From Streptococcus oralis subsp. tigurinus (GTDB lineage Bacteria; Bacillota; Bacilli; Lactobacillales; Streptococcaceae): DNA of 64,000 bases. Position numbers and translations under genes: made by a program. The stretch spans positions 1,550,001-1,614,000 of the forward strand of contig NZ_AP018338.1 in assembly GCF_002356415.1 (NCBI RefSeq), read 5' to 3'. Of the stretch, positions 50,901 through 59,613 are shown piece after piece. The notes under the pieces are model-generated. The model did not search any database. It had not been told where the DNA came from and saw nothing but the letters and a program-made list of their open reading frames with translations. Positions within the stretch are counted from its first letter, which is position 1. Each line of letters starts with the position of its first letter.

Positions 50901-53088
50901 AAATCCTCAACTCGCCTATACTTATACCGTCAAGGCTATGCTGGGCGAAGTTTCCACACAAGTATCTGAACAGGCAACTGTAGAAACTCCTAGTGAATTG
51001 ATGGATGACCGAGACAGTCGTATCCAGTACGGAGCTGCCTTTGGAAACTGGGCAGACTCAGAATTATTTGGAGGAACGGAGAAGTATGCGGATCTTTCAA
51101 AAGGAAACTACACAGACCAAGACGTGACTGCTACTATTCCTTTCAATGGTGTTGGCATCAAAATCTATGGACTAAAATCGTCCGAACTAGGTCTTGCAAC
51201 TGCTAAAATTGATGGCAAAGAGGTCGGCGAGCTTGACTTCCATACTGCTGGGGCAACTGAAAAAGGTAGTCTCATCGGTCGCTTCACTGGATTGTCTGAC
51301 GGACCTCACACATTGACTCTTAGTGTTAAACGTGAACACAAAGGACGTGGTAGTGAGTGCTCGAAAATTTCATTAGACTACTTCAAGGTCCTAGCAGGAA
51401 CAGGCAACACGATTGAAAAAATGGATGATCGTGATTCGCGCATCCAGTATGGTCCCCAGTTTAAGGACTGGTCTGACCCTGAACTCTACGGAGGTACGGA
51501 AAAATACGCTGACATCAACAACAGCGACTCTAGCGTAGCTTCAGAAGCTCAGGCAACCATTACCTTCACAGGAACAGGCATTCGTATCTATGGTTTGAAG
51601 AGCCTTGCCCTTGGACGAGCACGTGTTACACTAGACGGCAAAGAAATGCCAAGTCTAGACTTCTACACTTCAGGTGCAACTGAAAAGAGAGCTTTTATTG
51701 GCGAATTTACAAACCTTACTGACGGTCCGCACACCTTGACATTACAAGTTGACCCAGATTCGCCAGAAGGTCGCAAGAAAATCTCTCTAGACTCCTTTGA
51801 TATCATCAAAGCACCTGCTGTTGGTCTAGATAGCCCAAGTATCGCTCCTCTCAAGGAAAATGACAAAGAAATTTCCTTAACCCTACCATCTGGAGACTGG
51901 GAAGCCATCGCTGTAACCTTCCCTGGTCTCAAAGATCCTCTGGTATTACGCAAAGTGGACCAAACGCATCTGGTTACAAGTGGGGATCAGACCGTGCTAT
52001 CAATCCAAGACAATCAAGTTCAAATCCCAATCCCTGAAGCTACTGATCGACAAACTGGAAAAGCGATTGAAGCTTATGCCATTCAAGAAACTACCACAAG
52101 TAGCCCTGTCGTAGCTTTCTTTACTAAAAAAGATGAGAAGAAGGTTGACGAGAGCCAGCCAACTACAAGTAAGGGAGACGAACCAGCTCCTACTCTTGAA
52201 ATTCCGGAATACACCGAGCCTATCGGGACTGCAGGACAAGAAGAGCCACCTACTGTTGAAATTCCGGAATACACCAACCCTATCGAAACTGTCGGAGAAC
52301 AAGAAGCTCCTACTGTTGACATTCCGGAATACACCGAACCTATCGGAACTGTGGGAGAACAAGAAGCTCCTACTGTTGAAAAACCTGAATACACCATCCC
52401 TATCGGAACGGCTGGTCAAGAGGAAGCTCCTACTGTTGAAAAACCTGAATACAATAAACCTATCGGAACTAGCGGAGATCAGGCTACTCCAACCCTTAGC
52501 CTTCCTGACTATCCAGTTCAAGTCTTGAAAGATAAGGAAACTGGAGTAGAAATCATTGGTGGAGCCAGCAACTTAGAGGGAATTTCTCACGTTTCTAGCC
52601 GACATGTCCTAGCTCAGGAACTCTTTGGCAAGACCTATGATGCTTACGACCTACAGCTTAAAAATCCAACCGATCATAGCTTGCAGCCAAAAGGCTCTGT
52701 CTTAGTTCGCTTGCCTATTTCAGCTAACGTAGAAAAGGTCTACTATATTACTCCGACCAAGGAGTTGCAAGCCCTTGATTTCGACGTTCGAAACGGAAAG
52801 GTAGAATTCATCACTAATCATTTCAGTACCTATGCAGTCGTCTATCAAGCTACTGGAACAAGCTCTAACACAGAGGAAAGACCAAGTGCTTCAGATACAG
52901 AAACCTTGGCACACGAGGCTGAACAACTTTCAGCTAGTCCTAGCCTTGCTAAAGCTAGAAATCATTCTACTAAAGAACAACTTCCAGCAACAGGGGAAGC
53001 ATCCAACCCACTCCTCTTCTTAGCAGGCCTCAGCCTAGCCCTTACAGCTACTTTTATGCTCAAAGGAAGAAAGGATGAATCCAGCTAA
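47962..53088 (+). CDS. Wall-anchored GH95 alpha-1,2-L-fucosidase, no standard start codon
   Basis: 1,708 residues from the ATA at 47962. The YSIRK signal motif (residues 9-13) lies upstream of the first in-frame ATG, GTG or TTG; the first is a TTG at 48025 inside the signal peptide. The GH95 domain (about 126-915) shows LPVGNGEMGAKVFG, the substrate-binding NVNLQMNYWPA and IDGNFGATSGMAEMLL. A fibronectin-like segment (about 920-1010) and two related beta-sandwich modules (each opening MDDRDSRIQYG, about 1013-1150 and 1155-1290) follow. Five 20-residue repeats (about 1405-1510) and LPATG at 1674 complete it. GH95 enzymes remove alpha-1,2-fucose from host glycans such as H antigen. AGGGAG lies 3 bp before the ATA. 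Expression is doubtful if ATG has mutated to ATA. Confidence 0.85.
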   Translation: MFWEKSCRYSIRKLTVGTASVLLGAVFLSSHTVSADGIEVQQNAPSIVETTIKPDSGSEQIEPTETTKPALVEKSDVESNPAESKPAETPQATNSQTSAEAIVESNENKENENTELPVTKQENYQLNYDQPTAPSYDGWEKQALPVGNGEMGAKVFGLIGEERIQYNEKTLWSGGPRPDSTDYNGGNYKDRYKVLAEIRKALEDGDRQKAKQLAEQNLVGPNNAQYGRYLAFGDIFMVFNNQKKGLDTVTDYHRGLDITEATTTTSYTQDGTTFKRETFSSYPDDVTVTHLTKKGNKTLDFTLWNSLTEDLLANGNYSWEYSNYKDGHVTTDEHGILLKGTVKDNDLKFASYLGIKTDGTVTVQNETLTVTGASYATLYLSAKTNFAQNPKTNYRKDIDLEKTVKGIVEAAKAKDYETLKKDHIKDYQSLFNRVKLNLGGSKTAQTTKEALQGYNPEKGQKLEELFFQYGRYLLISSSRDRTDALPANLQGVWNAVDNPPWNADYHLNVNLQMNYWPAYMSNLAETAKPMINYIDDMRHYGRLAAKEYAGIESKDGQENGWLVHTQATPFGWTTPGWNYYWGWSPAANAWMMQNVYDYYKFTRDETYLKEKIYPMLKETAKFWNSFLHYDKASDRWVSSPSYSPEHGTITIGNTFDQSLVWQLFHDYMEVANHLNVGQDLVTEVKAKFDKLKPLHINNEGRIKEWYEEDSPQFTNEGIENNHRHVSHLVGLFPGTLFSKDQAEYLEAARATLNHRGDGGTGWSKANKINLWARLLDGNRAHRLLAEQLKYSTLENLWDTHAPFQIDGNFGATSGMAEMLLQSHTGYIAPLPALPDAWKDGQVSGLIARGNFEVSMKWKDKNLQSLSFLSNVGGDLVVDYPNIEASQVKVNGKAVKATVLKDGRIQLATQKGDVITFEHFPGRITSLTAVRQNGVTAELTFNQVEGATHYVIQRQVKDESGQTSATREFVTNQTNFIDRSLNPQLAYTYTVKAMLGEVSTQVSEQATVETPSELMDDRDSRIQYGAAFGNWADSELFGGTEKYADLSKGNYTDQDVTATIPFNGVGIKIYGLKSSELGLATAKIDGKEVGELDFHTAGATEKGSLIGRFTGLSDGPHTLTLSVKREHKGRGSECSKISLDYFKVLAGTGNTIEKMDDRDSRIQYGPQFKDWSDPELYGGTEKYADINNSDSSVASEAQATITFTGTGIRIYGLKSLALGRARVTLDGKEMPSLDFYTSGATEKRAFIGEFTNLTDGPHTLTLQVDPDSPEGRKKISLDSFDIIKAPAVGLDSPSIAPLKENDKEISLTLPSGDWEAIAVTFPGLKDPLVLRKVDQTHLVTSGDQTVLSIQDNQVQIPIPEATDRQTGKAIEAYAIQETTTSSPVVAFFTKKDEKKVDESQPTTSKGDEPAPTLEIPEYTEPIGTAGQEEPPTVEIPEYTNPIETVGEQEAPTVDIPEYTEPIGTVGEQEAPTVEKPEYTIPIGTAGQEEAPTVEKPEYNKPIGTSGDQATPTLSLPDYPVQVLKDKETGVEIIGGASNLEGISHVSSRHVLAQELFGKTYDAYDLQLKNPTDHSLQPKGSVLVRLPISANVEKVYYITPTKELQALDFDVRNGKVEFITNHFSTYAVVYQATGTSSNTEERPSASDTETLAHEAEQLSASPSLAKARNHSTKEQLPATGEASNPLLFLAGLSLALTATFMLKGRKDESS
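52183..52490 (+). repeat. Five 60-bp repeats in the fucosidase wall linker
   Basis: Units of 20 codons, APTVEKPEYTxPIGTxGxxE, recur five times before a diverged sixth. They form a Pro/Glu-rich spacer ahead of the sorting signal. Confidence 0.85.
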
Positions 53089-53105
53089 CTTTTAACATCA
53101 CAAAA

Positions 53106-53140
53106 ACAGGATGAAGAACAACTTCATCCTGTTTTATTTT
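53106..53140. terminator. Bidirectional terminator between fucosidase and mraY
   Basis: Perfect 11-bp stem ACAGGATGAAG/CTTCATCCTGT with T-rich tails on both strands; it serves the two converging transcripts. Confidence 0.85.
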
Positions 53141-53157
53141 TTAATCAAAGGTTATTT

Positions 53158-54138
53158 TTACAGCAGGTATAAAAAGGCTAAGGTCAAGAGACTTGCTAGA
53201 AGCCCAACTCCCCAAAAGAAAAAGTCAACCTTCCACTCGCTCCAAGGATTGCCCTTGCCTGAGAATCCTCCAAGTTCAAAATGGTGATGGACAGGTGTCA
53301 TACGGAAAATACGTTTCCCACCACTAAGTTTAAAGTAGGTGACCTGCATCATAACAGAGCTTGTCTCAAAGACATAGATAATCCCAATCAACAAAAGAGT
53401 CCATTCTTGATGGAGCGCCATAGAGATAGCTGCCAGCATCCCACCAAGAGCCAAACTTCCCACATCACCCATGAAGACCTTGGCAGGCTTGTGGTTAAAG
53501 ACGAAGAAACCTAGCAAACCACCAATCATGGCAAGAATCACAAGAAGAATATCCAGTTGATTTTGCATATAAGCAATCACACCGTAAGCTGATAAGCTGA
53601 TCACCACGGAAATACTTGCTAAGCCGTCAATCCCGTCAGTCAGATTCACCGCATTGGAAAAGCCAACTAGCCAGAAAAGGGCAAAGAAAATATAGAAAAT
53701 TCCCAAATGAACTTGGTAGCCAAAAACTGAAAGCATATCGCCACCGCGCTCATAAAAGAGGTAGAAAATCACTCCTCCAAGAAGCTGGAGAGCAAGCTTT
53801 TGCTTAGGATTCAAGCCTTCGTTAATCTTACGGAAAATTTTGAGGAAATCATCCAAAAAACCTACCAAACCATACAAAACCAAGATAAACAAAATCATGC
53901 CTACGTTGTTGGTCAATTGTTGGGTAAAGAGAGCAAGCAGAAAGCTCACAACTACTGCAACGATAAGGAAGACAAGACCTCCCATAGTTGGAGTCCCAGC
54001 TTTAGCTTGGTGTTGTTTGACATCCTCGTGCATCTGCTGACCCGTAATCTGTGCTTTTCGATAAAATCGGATAAAGGCTGGAATGCCAATCAAGGTCAAT
54101 AGAAAGGCTAGAATTCCAGCACTAATGGAACTAATCAT
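53158..54138 (-). CDS. mraY: Phospho-MurNAc-pentapeptide transferase MraY
   Basis: 326 residues with ten predicted membrane segments. Conserved segments are [20 protein letters not shown] (catalytic aspartates) and [10 protein letters not shown] near the C-terminus. It makes lipid I for peptidoglycan. It follows pbp2X by one base in the division cluster. Confidence 0.97.
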   Translation of the reverse strand: MISSISAGILAFLLTLIGIPAFIRFYRKAQITGQQMHEDVKQHQAKAGTPTMGGLVFLIVAVVVSFLLALFTQQLTNNVGMILFILVLYGLVGFLDDFLKIFRKINEGLNPKQKLALQLLGGVIFYLFYERGGDMLSVFGYQVHLGIFYIFFALFWLVGFSNAVNLTDGIDGLASISVVISLSAYGVIAYMQNQLDILLVILAMIGGLLGFFVFNHKPAKVFMGDVGSLALGGMLAAISMALHQEWTLLLIGIIYVFETSSVMMQVTYFKLSGGKRIFRMTPVHHHFELGGFSGKGNPWSEWKVDFFFWGVGLLASLLTLAFLYLL

Positions 54139-54139
54139 C

Positions 54140-56395
54140 TTAATCTCCTAAAGTTACTTTCAATTTTTTGATATCTTTGAGGGCAGTGTTGGCACGGACA
54201 CTTTGTTTCTTGACTATCTTACCACTACCTTCCCACTCGACTTCTATATTGAGCCATTTGGCCAATGTTTGCACATTTTCATCTGTCCAGCCATACATAT
54301 CAGGCATTTCTTCAACCTTATCAGACAGGATCAAGATCTGCTGATTGGCCTCCAAATTATCTCCTTCAGAAACCGAGAGCTCCTTGATCTTGGTTCCTGT
54401 TCCGATAACGATTGGTTGGACAAGGTTACGACGCAATTCCTCTGCTAGGTCACCCGGAGTAAAATCCTTGGTGGCAGGCATGGCATAACTTGTCGTCTTG
54501 CTGACCTGATCTAAGCTCTTCGCAGTTGACTGAAGATTGAGGGATTCTTTCATGGCAGAAGCTCGCTCAAGGATTGGGTTGGCAAACTCTCCAAGCTGAA
54601 CACCCGAATAATGCTCTGGCTGTTGCACCGTCACATAGAGGATAAAGTCAGGATTTTCTGCAGGATGCATTGACACAACAGAGAAGATATAGTTGGTTTC
54701 ACCTGTCAGGTAACCTCCATTCTTCTCATCAGCAATCTGAGCAGTCCCTGATTTCAGGGCGACATTCTGACCTGGAACATTGACATTCGGCTTTCCTATG
54801 CTGTGGTTGTACATGGTACCGTAGACAGGATCTGTTCCGACCATGACCATGTGCTCCCGAGTAGAGGACGCTGCCGCTTTTGATACAGGATTTCCAACGA
54901 TTTCCTTTTGAGACTTACGGACAGACTGGTCATTTGGATCATAGAGAGCGCTGATAAATTTCGGCTCCAACATAACCCCATCATTGGCGATGGCTGTAAA
55001 GGCACGAAGCATCTGGGTCTGGGTGACAGAGATCCCTTGTCCAAATGAGCTCATGGCAATATTGACAATATTATCAGCAGGTAATTGACCTGTGTATTCG
55101 TCTGTCAAACCAAAACGGGTCGGTACCCCAAACTTGAAACGGTTGAGGTAGTCCAGCCAGGTTGCATCTCCCATCTTTTGCTCAAGCAAGGTCATTCCAA
55201 TATTACTTGAGTGGGCAAATCCTTGAGAGAAGGTCATGGTGCCACCACTAGTCAATCCTTCATTGACGTCCCAGTCTCGAATGGTCGCATCTGCTATTTT
55301 CAATTCACTACTGTTAAAGTACTCGCCACCAGGGAAGGTATTGTTATCAATGGCTGAAGCCAACATCATCACCTTCATGGTTGATCCTGGCTCGTAGTTA
55401 CTTTGATAAAGAATATCTCGCCAGACAAAGTCTTTTGTGATGCCATCCTTGGTATCTGCATTAAAGGTCGGCCGTTGGGTCGTAGCCAGGATTTCCCCTG
55501 TTTTAGCGCTAACCAAGGTAGCCGTCATATACTTGCCTTTTACTTTTTCATGGAAGGCATCCATCTGGGTTTCCATAAAGGATTGCAAGGGACTAGAAAG
55601 GGTTGTGTAGACATCTTTTCCATCTACCGTTTGTTGAGAAGCTTGATCTGTACCCGGAACAATATTTCCCAGACGATCTTTCTCATAGGTGATGATCCCA
55701 TCTGTACCCGCCAGAATGCTATTTAAAGAACTCTCCAATCCAGATGTCCCAATCAACCTTTTGGTGCCATCCTCATTTTCATGGAGTTGCGCTAAACCGA
55801 TAAAGGATGAAGCAAACTGTCCATTGGGATAACTGCGGTTAGGGCTAGTTGTAAAGTCAACTCCCTCAACGCCAGCTGTTTTAAGGTCATTTTTAATAGC
55901 CATCATATTGGCATAGGTGATCCCATTTCCCTTGGTACCAAAAGACACCTGTTTTAGATCTGGCTGAGAAAGTTGTTCCTTGACATAAGACTCTTCCATA
56001 TCTAGGTATTTATGGAAAATTTCAGCTACCTTATTAAATTGAGAATCTTCTACATAGAGAATTTTGCCTGTTGCCGACTTGTAGGTCTTGTCAATAACAG
56101 CATAGATATTATAAGAAGTTGCATCCTCAGCAATAGGCGTTCCATTACGATCGTAGATGGTTCCCCGTTTTGCAGGAATCGTCTTGGTTGTTTGATGGAC
56201 CTTGTTGGCTTCTTGAACCAAGTCCTTACCAAATTTTTTACCCGTTCCGATAATGACCGCAAAGTTGACCAAAAAGACAGCGAAGAGTATGACAGCCAAT
56301 AAACTCAGGCTTTTCCCTACTCTTCGGCGATTTTCTTCTGGAGATTTACGGTTACGGACGGCATAACGGATGATTTTTTCTTTCCACTGTTTCAT
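54140..56395 (-). CDS. pbpX: Penicillin-binding protein 2x
   Basis: 751 residues. One N-terminal membrane anchor and a dimerisation domain precede the transpeptidase with STMK, SSN and KSGT motifs in the right order, and two C-terminal PASTA domains. It is the essential septal transpeptidase. The motif neighbourhoods read [10 protein letters not shown] and LKSGTAQ, so threonine after the active serine and the residue after KSGTA are as in penicillin-susceptible pneumococcal PBP2x. AMSSFGQG replaces AQSSFGQG found in the R6 reference. It lies 3 bp after ftsL. Confidence 0.97.
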   Translation of the reverse strand: MKQWKEKIIRYAVRNRKSPEENRRRVGKSLSLLAVILFAVFLVNFAVIIGTGKKFGKDLVQEANKVHQTTKTIPAKRGTIYDRNGTPIAEDATSYNIYAVIDKTYKSATGKILYVEDSQFNKVAEIFHKYLDMEESYVKEQLSQPDLKQVSFGTKGNGITYANMMAIKNDLKTAGVEGVDFTTSPNRSYPNGQFASSFIGLAQLHENEDGTKRLIGTSGLESSLNSILAGTDGIITYEKDRLGNIVPGTDQASQQTVDGKDVYTTLSSPLQSFMETQMDAFHEKVKGKYMTATLVSAKTGEILATTQRPTFNADTKDGITKDFVWRDILYQSNYEPGSTMKVMMLASAIDNNTFPGGEYFNSSELKIADATIRDWDVNEGLTSGGTMTFSQGFAHSSNIGMTLLEQKMGDATWLDYLNRFKFGVPTRFGLTDEYTGQLPADNIVNIAMSSFGQGISVTQTQMLRAFTAIANDGVMLEPKFISALYDPNDQSVRKSQKEIVGNPVSKAAASSTREHMVMVGTDPVYGTMYNHSIGKPNVNVPGQNVALKSGTAQIADEKNGGYLTGETNYIFSVVSMHPAENPDFILYVTVQQPEHYSGVQLGEFANPILERASAMKESLNLQSTAKSLDQVSKTTSYAMPATKDFTPGDLAEELRRNLVQPIVIGTGTKIKELSVSEGDNLEANQQILILSDKVEEMPDMYGWTDENVQTLAKWLNIEVEWEGSGKIVKKQSVRANTALKDIKKLKVTLGD

Positions 56396-56398
56396 TTC

Positions 56399-56716
56399 TT
56401 ACTCCGCTGCTCGGATATTTTCGTTATTCAGCTGCAAATCCTTGGAGTTTGCAATCTCTTTCAAACGTTCTGAACGAATCAATTCATTGACCTCTTGCTT
56501 GGCATCGTCGAGCTCTGTTTTCTTTTCTTCGATTTGAGCATTGACCTTGGTCAACTCATTCTGAACTTGTAATAGCTTGGTCTGCATAAACACAACGCTA
56601 ATTGCCAGGATAATCATTGTTGCAGCAATCGAAACATAGAAGGCCTTTTCCACACGTGAAAAACCTTTAAACTTCGTTTGCAATAACTGGCTTGTTTTTT
56701 CGATTCTTTCTGCCAT
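56399..56716 (-). CDS. ftsL: Cell division protein FtsL
   Basis: 105 residues: cytoplasmic start, one membrane segment (about 26-46) and an extracellular leucine-zipper-like coiled coil (QNELTKVNAQIEEKKTELDDAKQ). It joins DivIB/FtsQ and DivIC in the divisome. It sits between rsmH and pbpX, the standard dcw order. Confidence 0.95.
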   Translation of the reverse strand: MAERIEKTSQLLQTKFKGFSRVEKAFYVSIAATMIILAISVVFMQTKLLQVQNELTKVNAQIEEKKTELDDAKQEVNELIRSERLKEIANSKDLQLNNENIRAAE

Positions 56717-56726
56717 GTTTTTCCTC

Positions 56727-57677
56727 TTACTTGTGAATTTTTCTAGCCACGCGCAACTTGGCTGAATGCGAACGATTGTTGGCTTCTAGCTCTTCAGCAC
56801 TTGGCAAGATTGGCTTGCGGGATACCAATTCCATCTTGGGCTTAAGGTCATCTGGAATGAAGGGCAAGCCTTTGGGAACTTCCACTGTTGAAGCTTCCTT
56901 GAATAATTGCTTGGTCAAGCGGTCTTCCAGCGAATGGAAGGTAATGACCGAGATTCTCCCATCTAGAGCCAGCATGTCCATAGCCTGCTGGATGGATTCA
57001 TCTGCAGCGCCCAGCTCATCATTGACTTCGATTCGGATAGCCTGAAAAATCTGCTTGGCAGGGTGCCCCTTTTTCTTGAGCTCCTTGGCAGGCTTGGCCG
57101 ACTTGATAATCTCTGCCAACTCCGTCGTTGTCTCAATTGGTTTCACCTCACGCGCTTGCTCAATCTTACGAGCAATCTGTTTAGAAAACTTATCCTCACC
57201 ATACTTGAAAAAGATCCGAACCAAGTCATGATAGTCATAATGATTGACCACCTCATAGGCCGTCAGACTAGCTTCCTGATTCATCCGCATATCCAGTGGC
57301 GCATCCTTTTTATAAGAAAAGCCACGCTCACGCTGATCCAGCTGAGGACTGGACACCCCTAAGTCATAACAAATTCCATCAATTTCCTGGACACCAGCCT
57401 CCTGCAAACGTGCCTGCAAATGACGGAAGTTATCCTTGATAAAGGTTACCATCCCCTTTTCGATATAGGGTGCCAACCTTTTTTGCGCATTGTCAATGGC
57501 ATTCTGGTCCTGGTCAAAGGCATAGAGATGCCCTTTTTCGCTCAATTTACTTAATAAATATTCGCTATGGCCTGCTCCACCCAAAGTCGCATCAACGTAG
57601 ATACCGTCAGGTTTCACGTCAAGCATATCTATCGTTTCATGAAGCAATACCGTTACATGATGAAATTCTTTTGTCAT
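56727..57677 (-). CDS. rsmH: 16S rRNA m4C1402 methyltransferase RsmH (MraW)
   Basis: 316 residues. The SAM-binding motif is [12 protein letters not shown] near residue 30; [11 protein letters not shown] and the C-terminal ITFHSLEDR are present. It methylates the ribosomal P-site cytidine. It is the first gene of the dcw segment here. Its ATG has only AGGG almost adjacent, and TGGTAAAAT lies 9 bp upstream. Confidence 0.96.
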   Translation of the reverse strand: MTKEFHHVTVLLHETIDMLDVKPDGIYVDATLGGAGHSEYLLSKLSEKGHLYAFDQDQNAIDNAQKRLAPYIEKGMVTFIKDNFRHLQARLQEAGVQEIDGICYDLGVSSPQLDQRERGFSYKKDAPLDMRMNQEASLTAYEVVNHYDYHDLVRIFFKYGEDKFSKQIARKIEQAREVKPIETTTELAEIIKSAKPAKELKKKGHPAKQIFQAIRIEVNDELGAADESIQQAMDMLALDGRISVITFHSLEDRLTKQLFKEASTVEVPKGLPFIPDDLKPKMELVSRKPILPSAEELEANNRSHSAKLRVARKIHK

Positions 57678-57760
57678 ACCCTATCTATTTTACCACAAAT
57701 CTGACCAGCTTGCACTTGTCAGATAAATCTAGAAACCTTCGAAAAAATTTTTCAAAAAAA

Positions 57761-57820
57761 TGTCATATATACTTGACGCACTCCTCTCGAAAAATATACT
57801 ATAGTCAAATATATACGACA
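57761..57820 (+). promoter_or_regulatory. Promoter of the XRE cassette within two inverted 18-bp arms
   Basis: TTGACG (57773-57778), a 16-bp spacer, TATACT (57795-57800). The arms TGTCATATATACTTGACG (57761-57778) and AGTCAAATATATACGACA (57803-57820) are inverted copies matching at 15 of 18 positions. One arm covers the -35 and the other lies just after the -10, which suits repression by the encoded HTH protein. Confidence 0.7.
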
Positions 57821-57837
57821 TATTAGAAGGGGATCAT

Positions 57838-58032
57838 ATGAACCGTGTCAAAGAATTCCGCAAGGAACTGGGCATTTCCCAGCTCGAACTCGCCAAAGAT
57901 ATCGGTGTCTCGAGACACACCATCAACATGATTGAAAATGACAAGTACAATCCAACTCTGGAACTCTGTCTCAATCTCGCCCGCAGCCTCCAAACTGACC
58001 TCAACAGCCTCTTTTGGGAAGACGATTTTTAA
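57838..58032 (+). CDS. Small XRE-family HTH regulator
   Basis: 64 residues, almost entirely one Cro/CI-type helix-turn-helix (SQLELAKDIGVSRHTINMIENDKYNPTLEL), of the YozG/compact XRE kind. GAAGGGGATC precedes the ATG. It heads a three-gene rightward cassette and probably represses it through the flanking inverted arms. It appears intact, unlike both downstream genes. Confidence 0.88.
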   Translation: MNRVKEFRKELGISQLELAKDIGVSRHTINMIENDKYNPTLELCLNLARSLQTDLNSLFWEDDF

Positions 58033-58047
58033 AAAAGGAGCAAACAA

Positions 58048-58590
58048 ATGAAAAAAGAAACTCTCACTGAAAAACTTATCAAACGCACATACGGCATTTC
58101 TGGTCCCCTTGACGAACACAAACGGCGCGAAGCCGACCGTATTGGCAATCAAGTCTTTATCTTCCTCTTTTATCTGATGACATTTGGGAATCTCATCCCC
58201 TTCGTCCTCGCTTATAGACATCCCCAAGTAGTCGCAGTCGGATATCCAATCATTATCTTTCTGATTTCCATGATTTCTGCTCTCTATGTGCTCTCCCAAA
58301 CCAAGAAAACAGGCATCACAGCCATTGATCCCGAAATGCTGAGCCAAAAAGAAAGTAAGTAGCTACGTTTTCCTGGCCTAAAAACGGGGTTGATTTACGG
58401 AATGGGCATGTTATTTGGAATACCACTGCTGAATGTCCTAACGGATGATGGCAGGGATTGTCTTAGTTCTCTTTTAAATACAGGACATTTTATGTCAACG
58501 ATCCTAGCTGCCTTCTTCTTCGGATTGACCATACAAATTATCGTCTCACTTCGCATCCAAAAAGCTAAGAAAGATCAAGAAGACGACTAG
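58048..58590 (+). pseudogene. DUF3278-type membrane protein split by an in-frame TAG
   Basis: The first part (58048-58362, 104 residues) has two membrane segments and ends QKESK at TAG (58360-58362). The same frame continues directly as LRFPGLKTGLIYGMGMLFG to the stop at 58590, adding two more membrane segments and a charged tail (QKAKKDQEDD). There is no good start or Shine-Dalgarno for the second half. Joined, it gives about 180 residues, which I recall as the usual size of DUF3278-type proteins beside small XRE regulators. A CAG-to-TAG change is the simplest explanation. A truncated but functional first half cannot be excluded. Confidence 0.7.
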
Positions 58591-58600
58591 GAGCTGCCTT

Positions 58601-58938
58601 ATGAAATCACTAGCAAGACTACTGACAGTCATATTTTTATCAGTATTTTCCTCACTATCGTCCTTGTTTCAGGAGCTATATCTCATACCGTTTTAATACT
58701 CTTACTCCTCTTTCTTCCTGCGCTAAATAAAGGACCTGGACTTGAGAAAATCCAATCAAAATGGATACCTAGCCTCAACGCCGCCCTCTTCTTTCTCCTC
58801 ATATCCTTGCCACAGCTTTTAACCAACCCTTTCCAATGGAAATTGCCAATATTCCTAGTCGTAACCATCATTTCGAGTTGGGTCTACTTCTATAACTTTT
58901 ATCAAGTAGTTAAAGAAGTACATCAAAAGCTATTGTAA
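58601..58938 (+). pseudogene. Small membrane protein disrupted by a frameshift
   Basis: The ATG at 58601 has an AGGAG Shine-Dalgarno 8 bp upstream, but its frame stops after 31 codons at 58696. Another frame is open from the same region to 58938 and encodes a hydrophobic protein with about three more membrane segments (ending VVKEVHQKLL). Adding one T to the five-T run at 58634-58638 joins them into a protein of about 112 residues. No family was recognised. It is the third gene of the XRE cassette. Confidence 0.7.
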
Positions 58939-59036
58939 ACTACATCAATTACTGCAACAACAAACAAATAAAGATCAAACTAATATGACCTAATCCTATG
59001 CAATACAGAGCTAAAGCCTTTACTTAAATTATTTGT

Positions 59037-59258
59037 CTAACTTTTCGGAGTCAGTATGCCCCCATCCTTGGCATTTTCCTTGTTTAAGACGAAGTAGTTC
59101 TTCTGATTCATTGCCATGGTTCGTAGGATATCATCGATCAAAAAAGTCAAGGGAACATTCATGGCAGAGCATTTTTGGAAATCCTCTTCAAAACGGATAT
59201 AATTATCTGAAAAATAATCCATCTGCAGTTTGTTTTCATACAGCTCTTTTCTAGTCAT
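59037..59258 (-). CDS. Small conserved protein of the UmuC cassette
   Basis: 73 residues from the ATG at 59258, with GGAGGGAG just upstream and an 8-bp overlap with the preceding gene; the longer frame to 59294 lacks a site. It is soluble and charged, with no recognised domain. It is the last gene of the four-gene SOS-type cassette, matching the layout of streptococcal umuC cassettes. No function is assigned. Confidence 0.65.
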   Translation of the reverse strand: MTRKELYENKLQMDYFSDNYIRFEEDFQKCSAMNVPLTFLIDDILRTMAMNQKNYFVLNKENAKDGGILTPKS

Positions 59259-59613
59259 AAACTCCCTCCTCCCACAGTCGAATTTCGAGGACATCTACAA
59301 TCTCTACCAGCCTATATCCCTCATTTGTCCTAATAGATAGAGTTTGAGGTGATAATTCGCTCACCTCACCGATGATCGTGGTTTTATGCTTCTTTTCCTT
59401 GACCACAAAGCATCCCTTCAGTTGCCCAACATAAAGCTGAGAAAGCAAGAGTAGCTTCTCAATTGAATTCAAATCCGTCGAAAAATCAACCCAATTTTTT
59501 TCTTCACCAAGCGAACTAGTATGCTCTGAGAGGAAAAAGCCCATCCACTTCTGCATACCTGGATCTTGATAGTCTCGCGCAGATTGAAAAGGTAAATAAG
59601 AACGATCAATCAT
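59251..59613 (-). CDS. Conserved protein of the UmuC cassette (possibly YolD-like)
   Basis: 120 residues. It starts MIDRSYLPFQSARDYQD, with KWMGFFLSEHT and a beta-rich C-terminal half (EGYRLVEIVDVLEIRLWEEG) reminiscent of YolD-like proteins that accompany Y-family polymerases. It overlaps the polymerase stop by 4 bp. The role is unknown, presumably an accessory of translesion synthesis. Confidence 0.7.
   Translation of the reverse strand: MIDRSYLPFQSARDYQDPGMQKWMGFFLSEHTSSLGEEKNWVDFSTDLNSIEKLLLLSQLYVGQLKGCFVVKEKKHKTTIIGEVSELSPQTLSIRTNEGYRLVEIVDVLEIRLWEEGVYD

Noticed and set aside
48025..53088. TTG at 48025 as the fucosidase start
   Set aside because: It would begin inside the signal peptide, after the YSIRK motif, and has no Shine-Dalgarno; the ATA position upstream fits the family better.
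57823..58347. Minus-strand ORF of 174 codons
   Set aside because: Opposite the HTH and DUF3278-type genes, whose plus-strand starts, Shine-Dalgarno sites and protein features are convincing.
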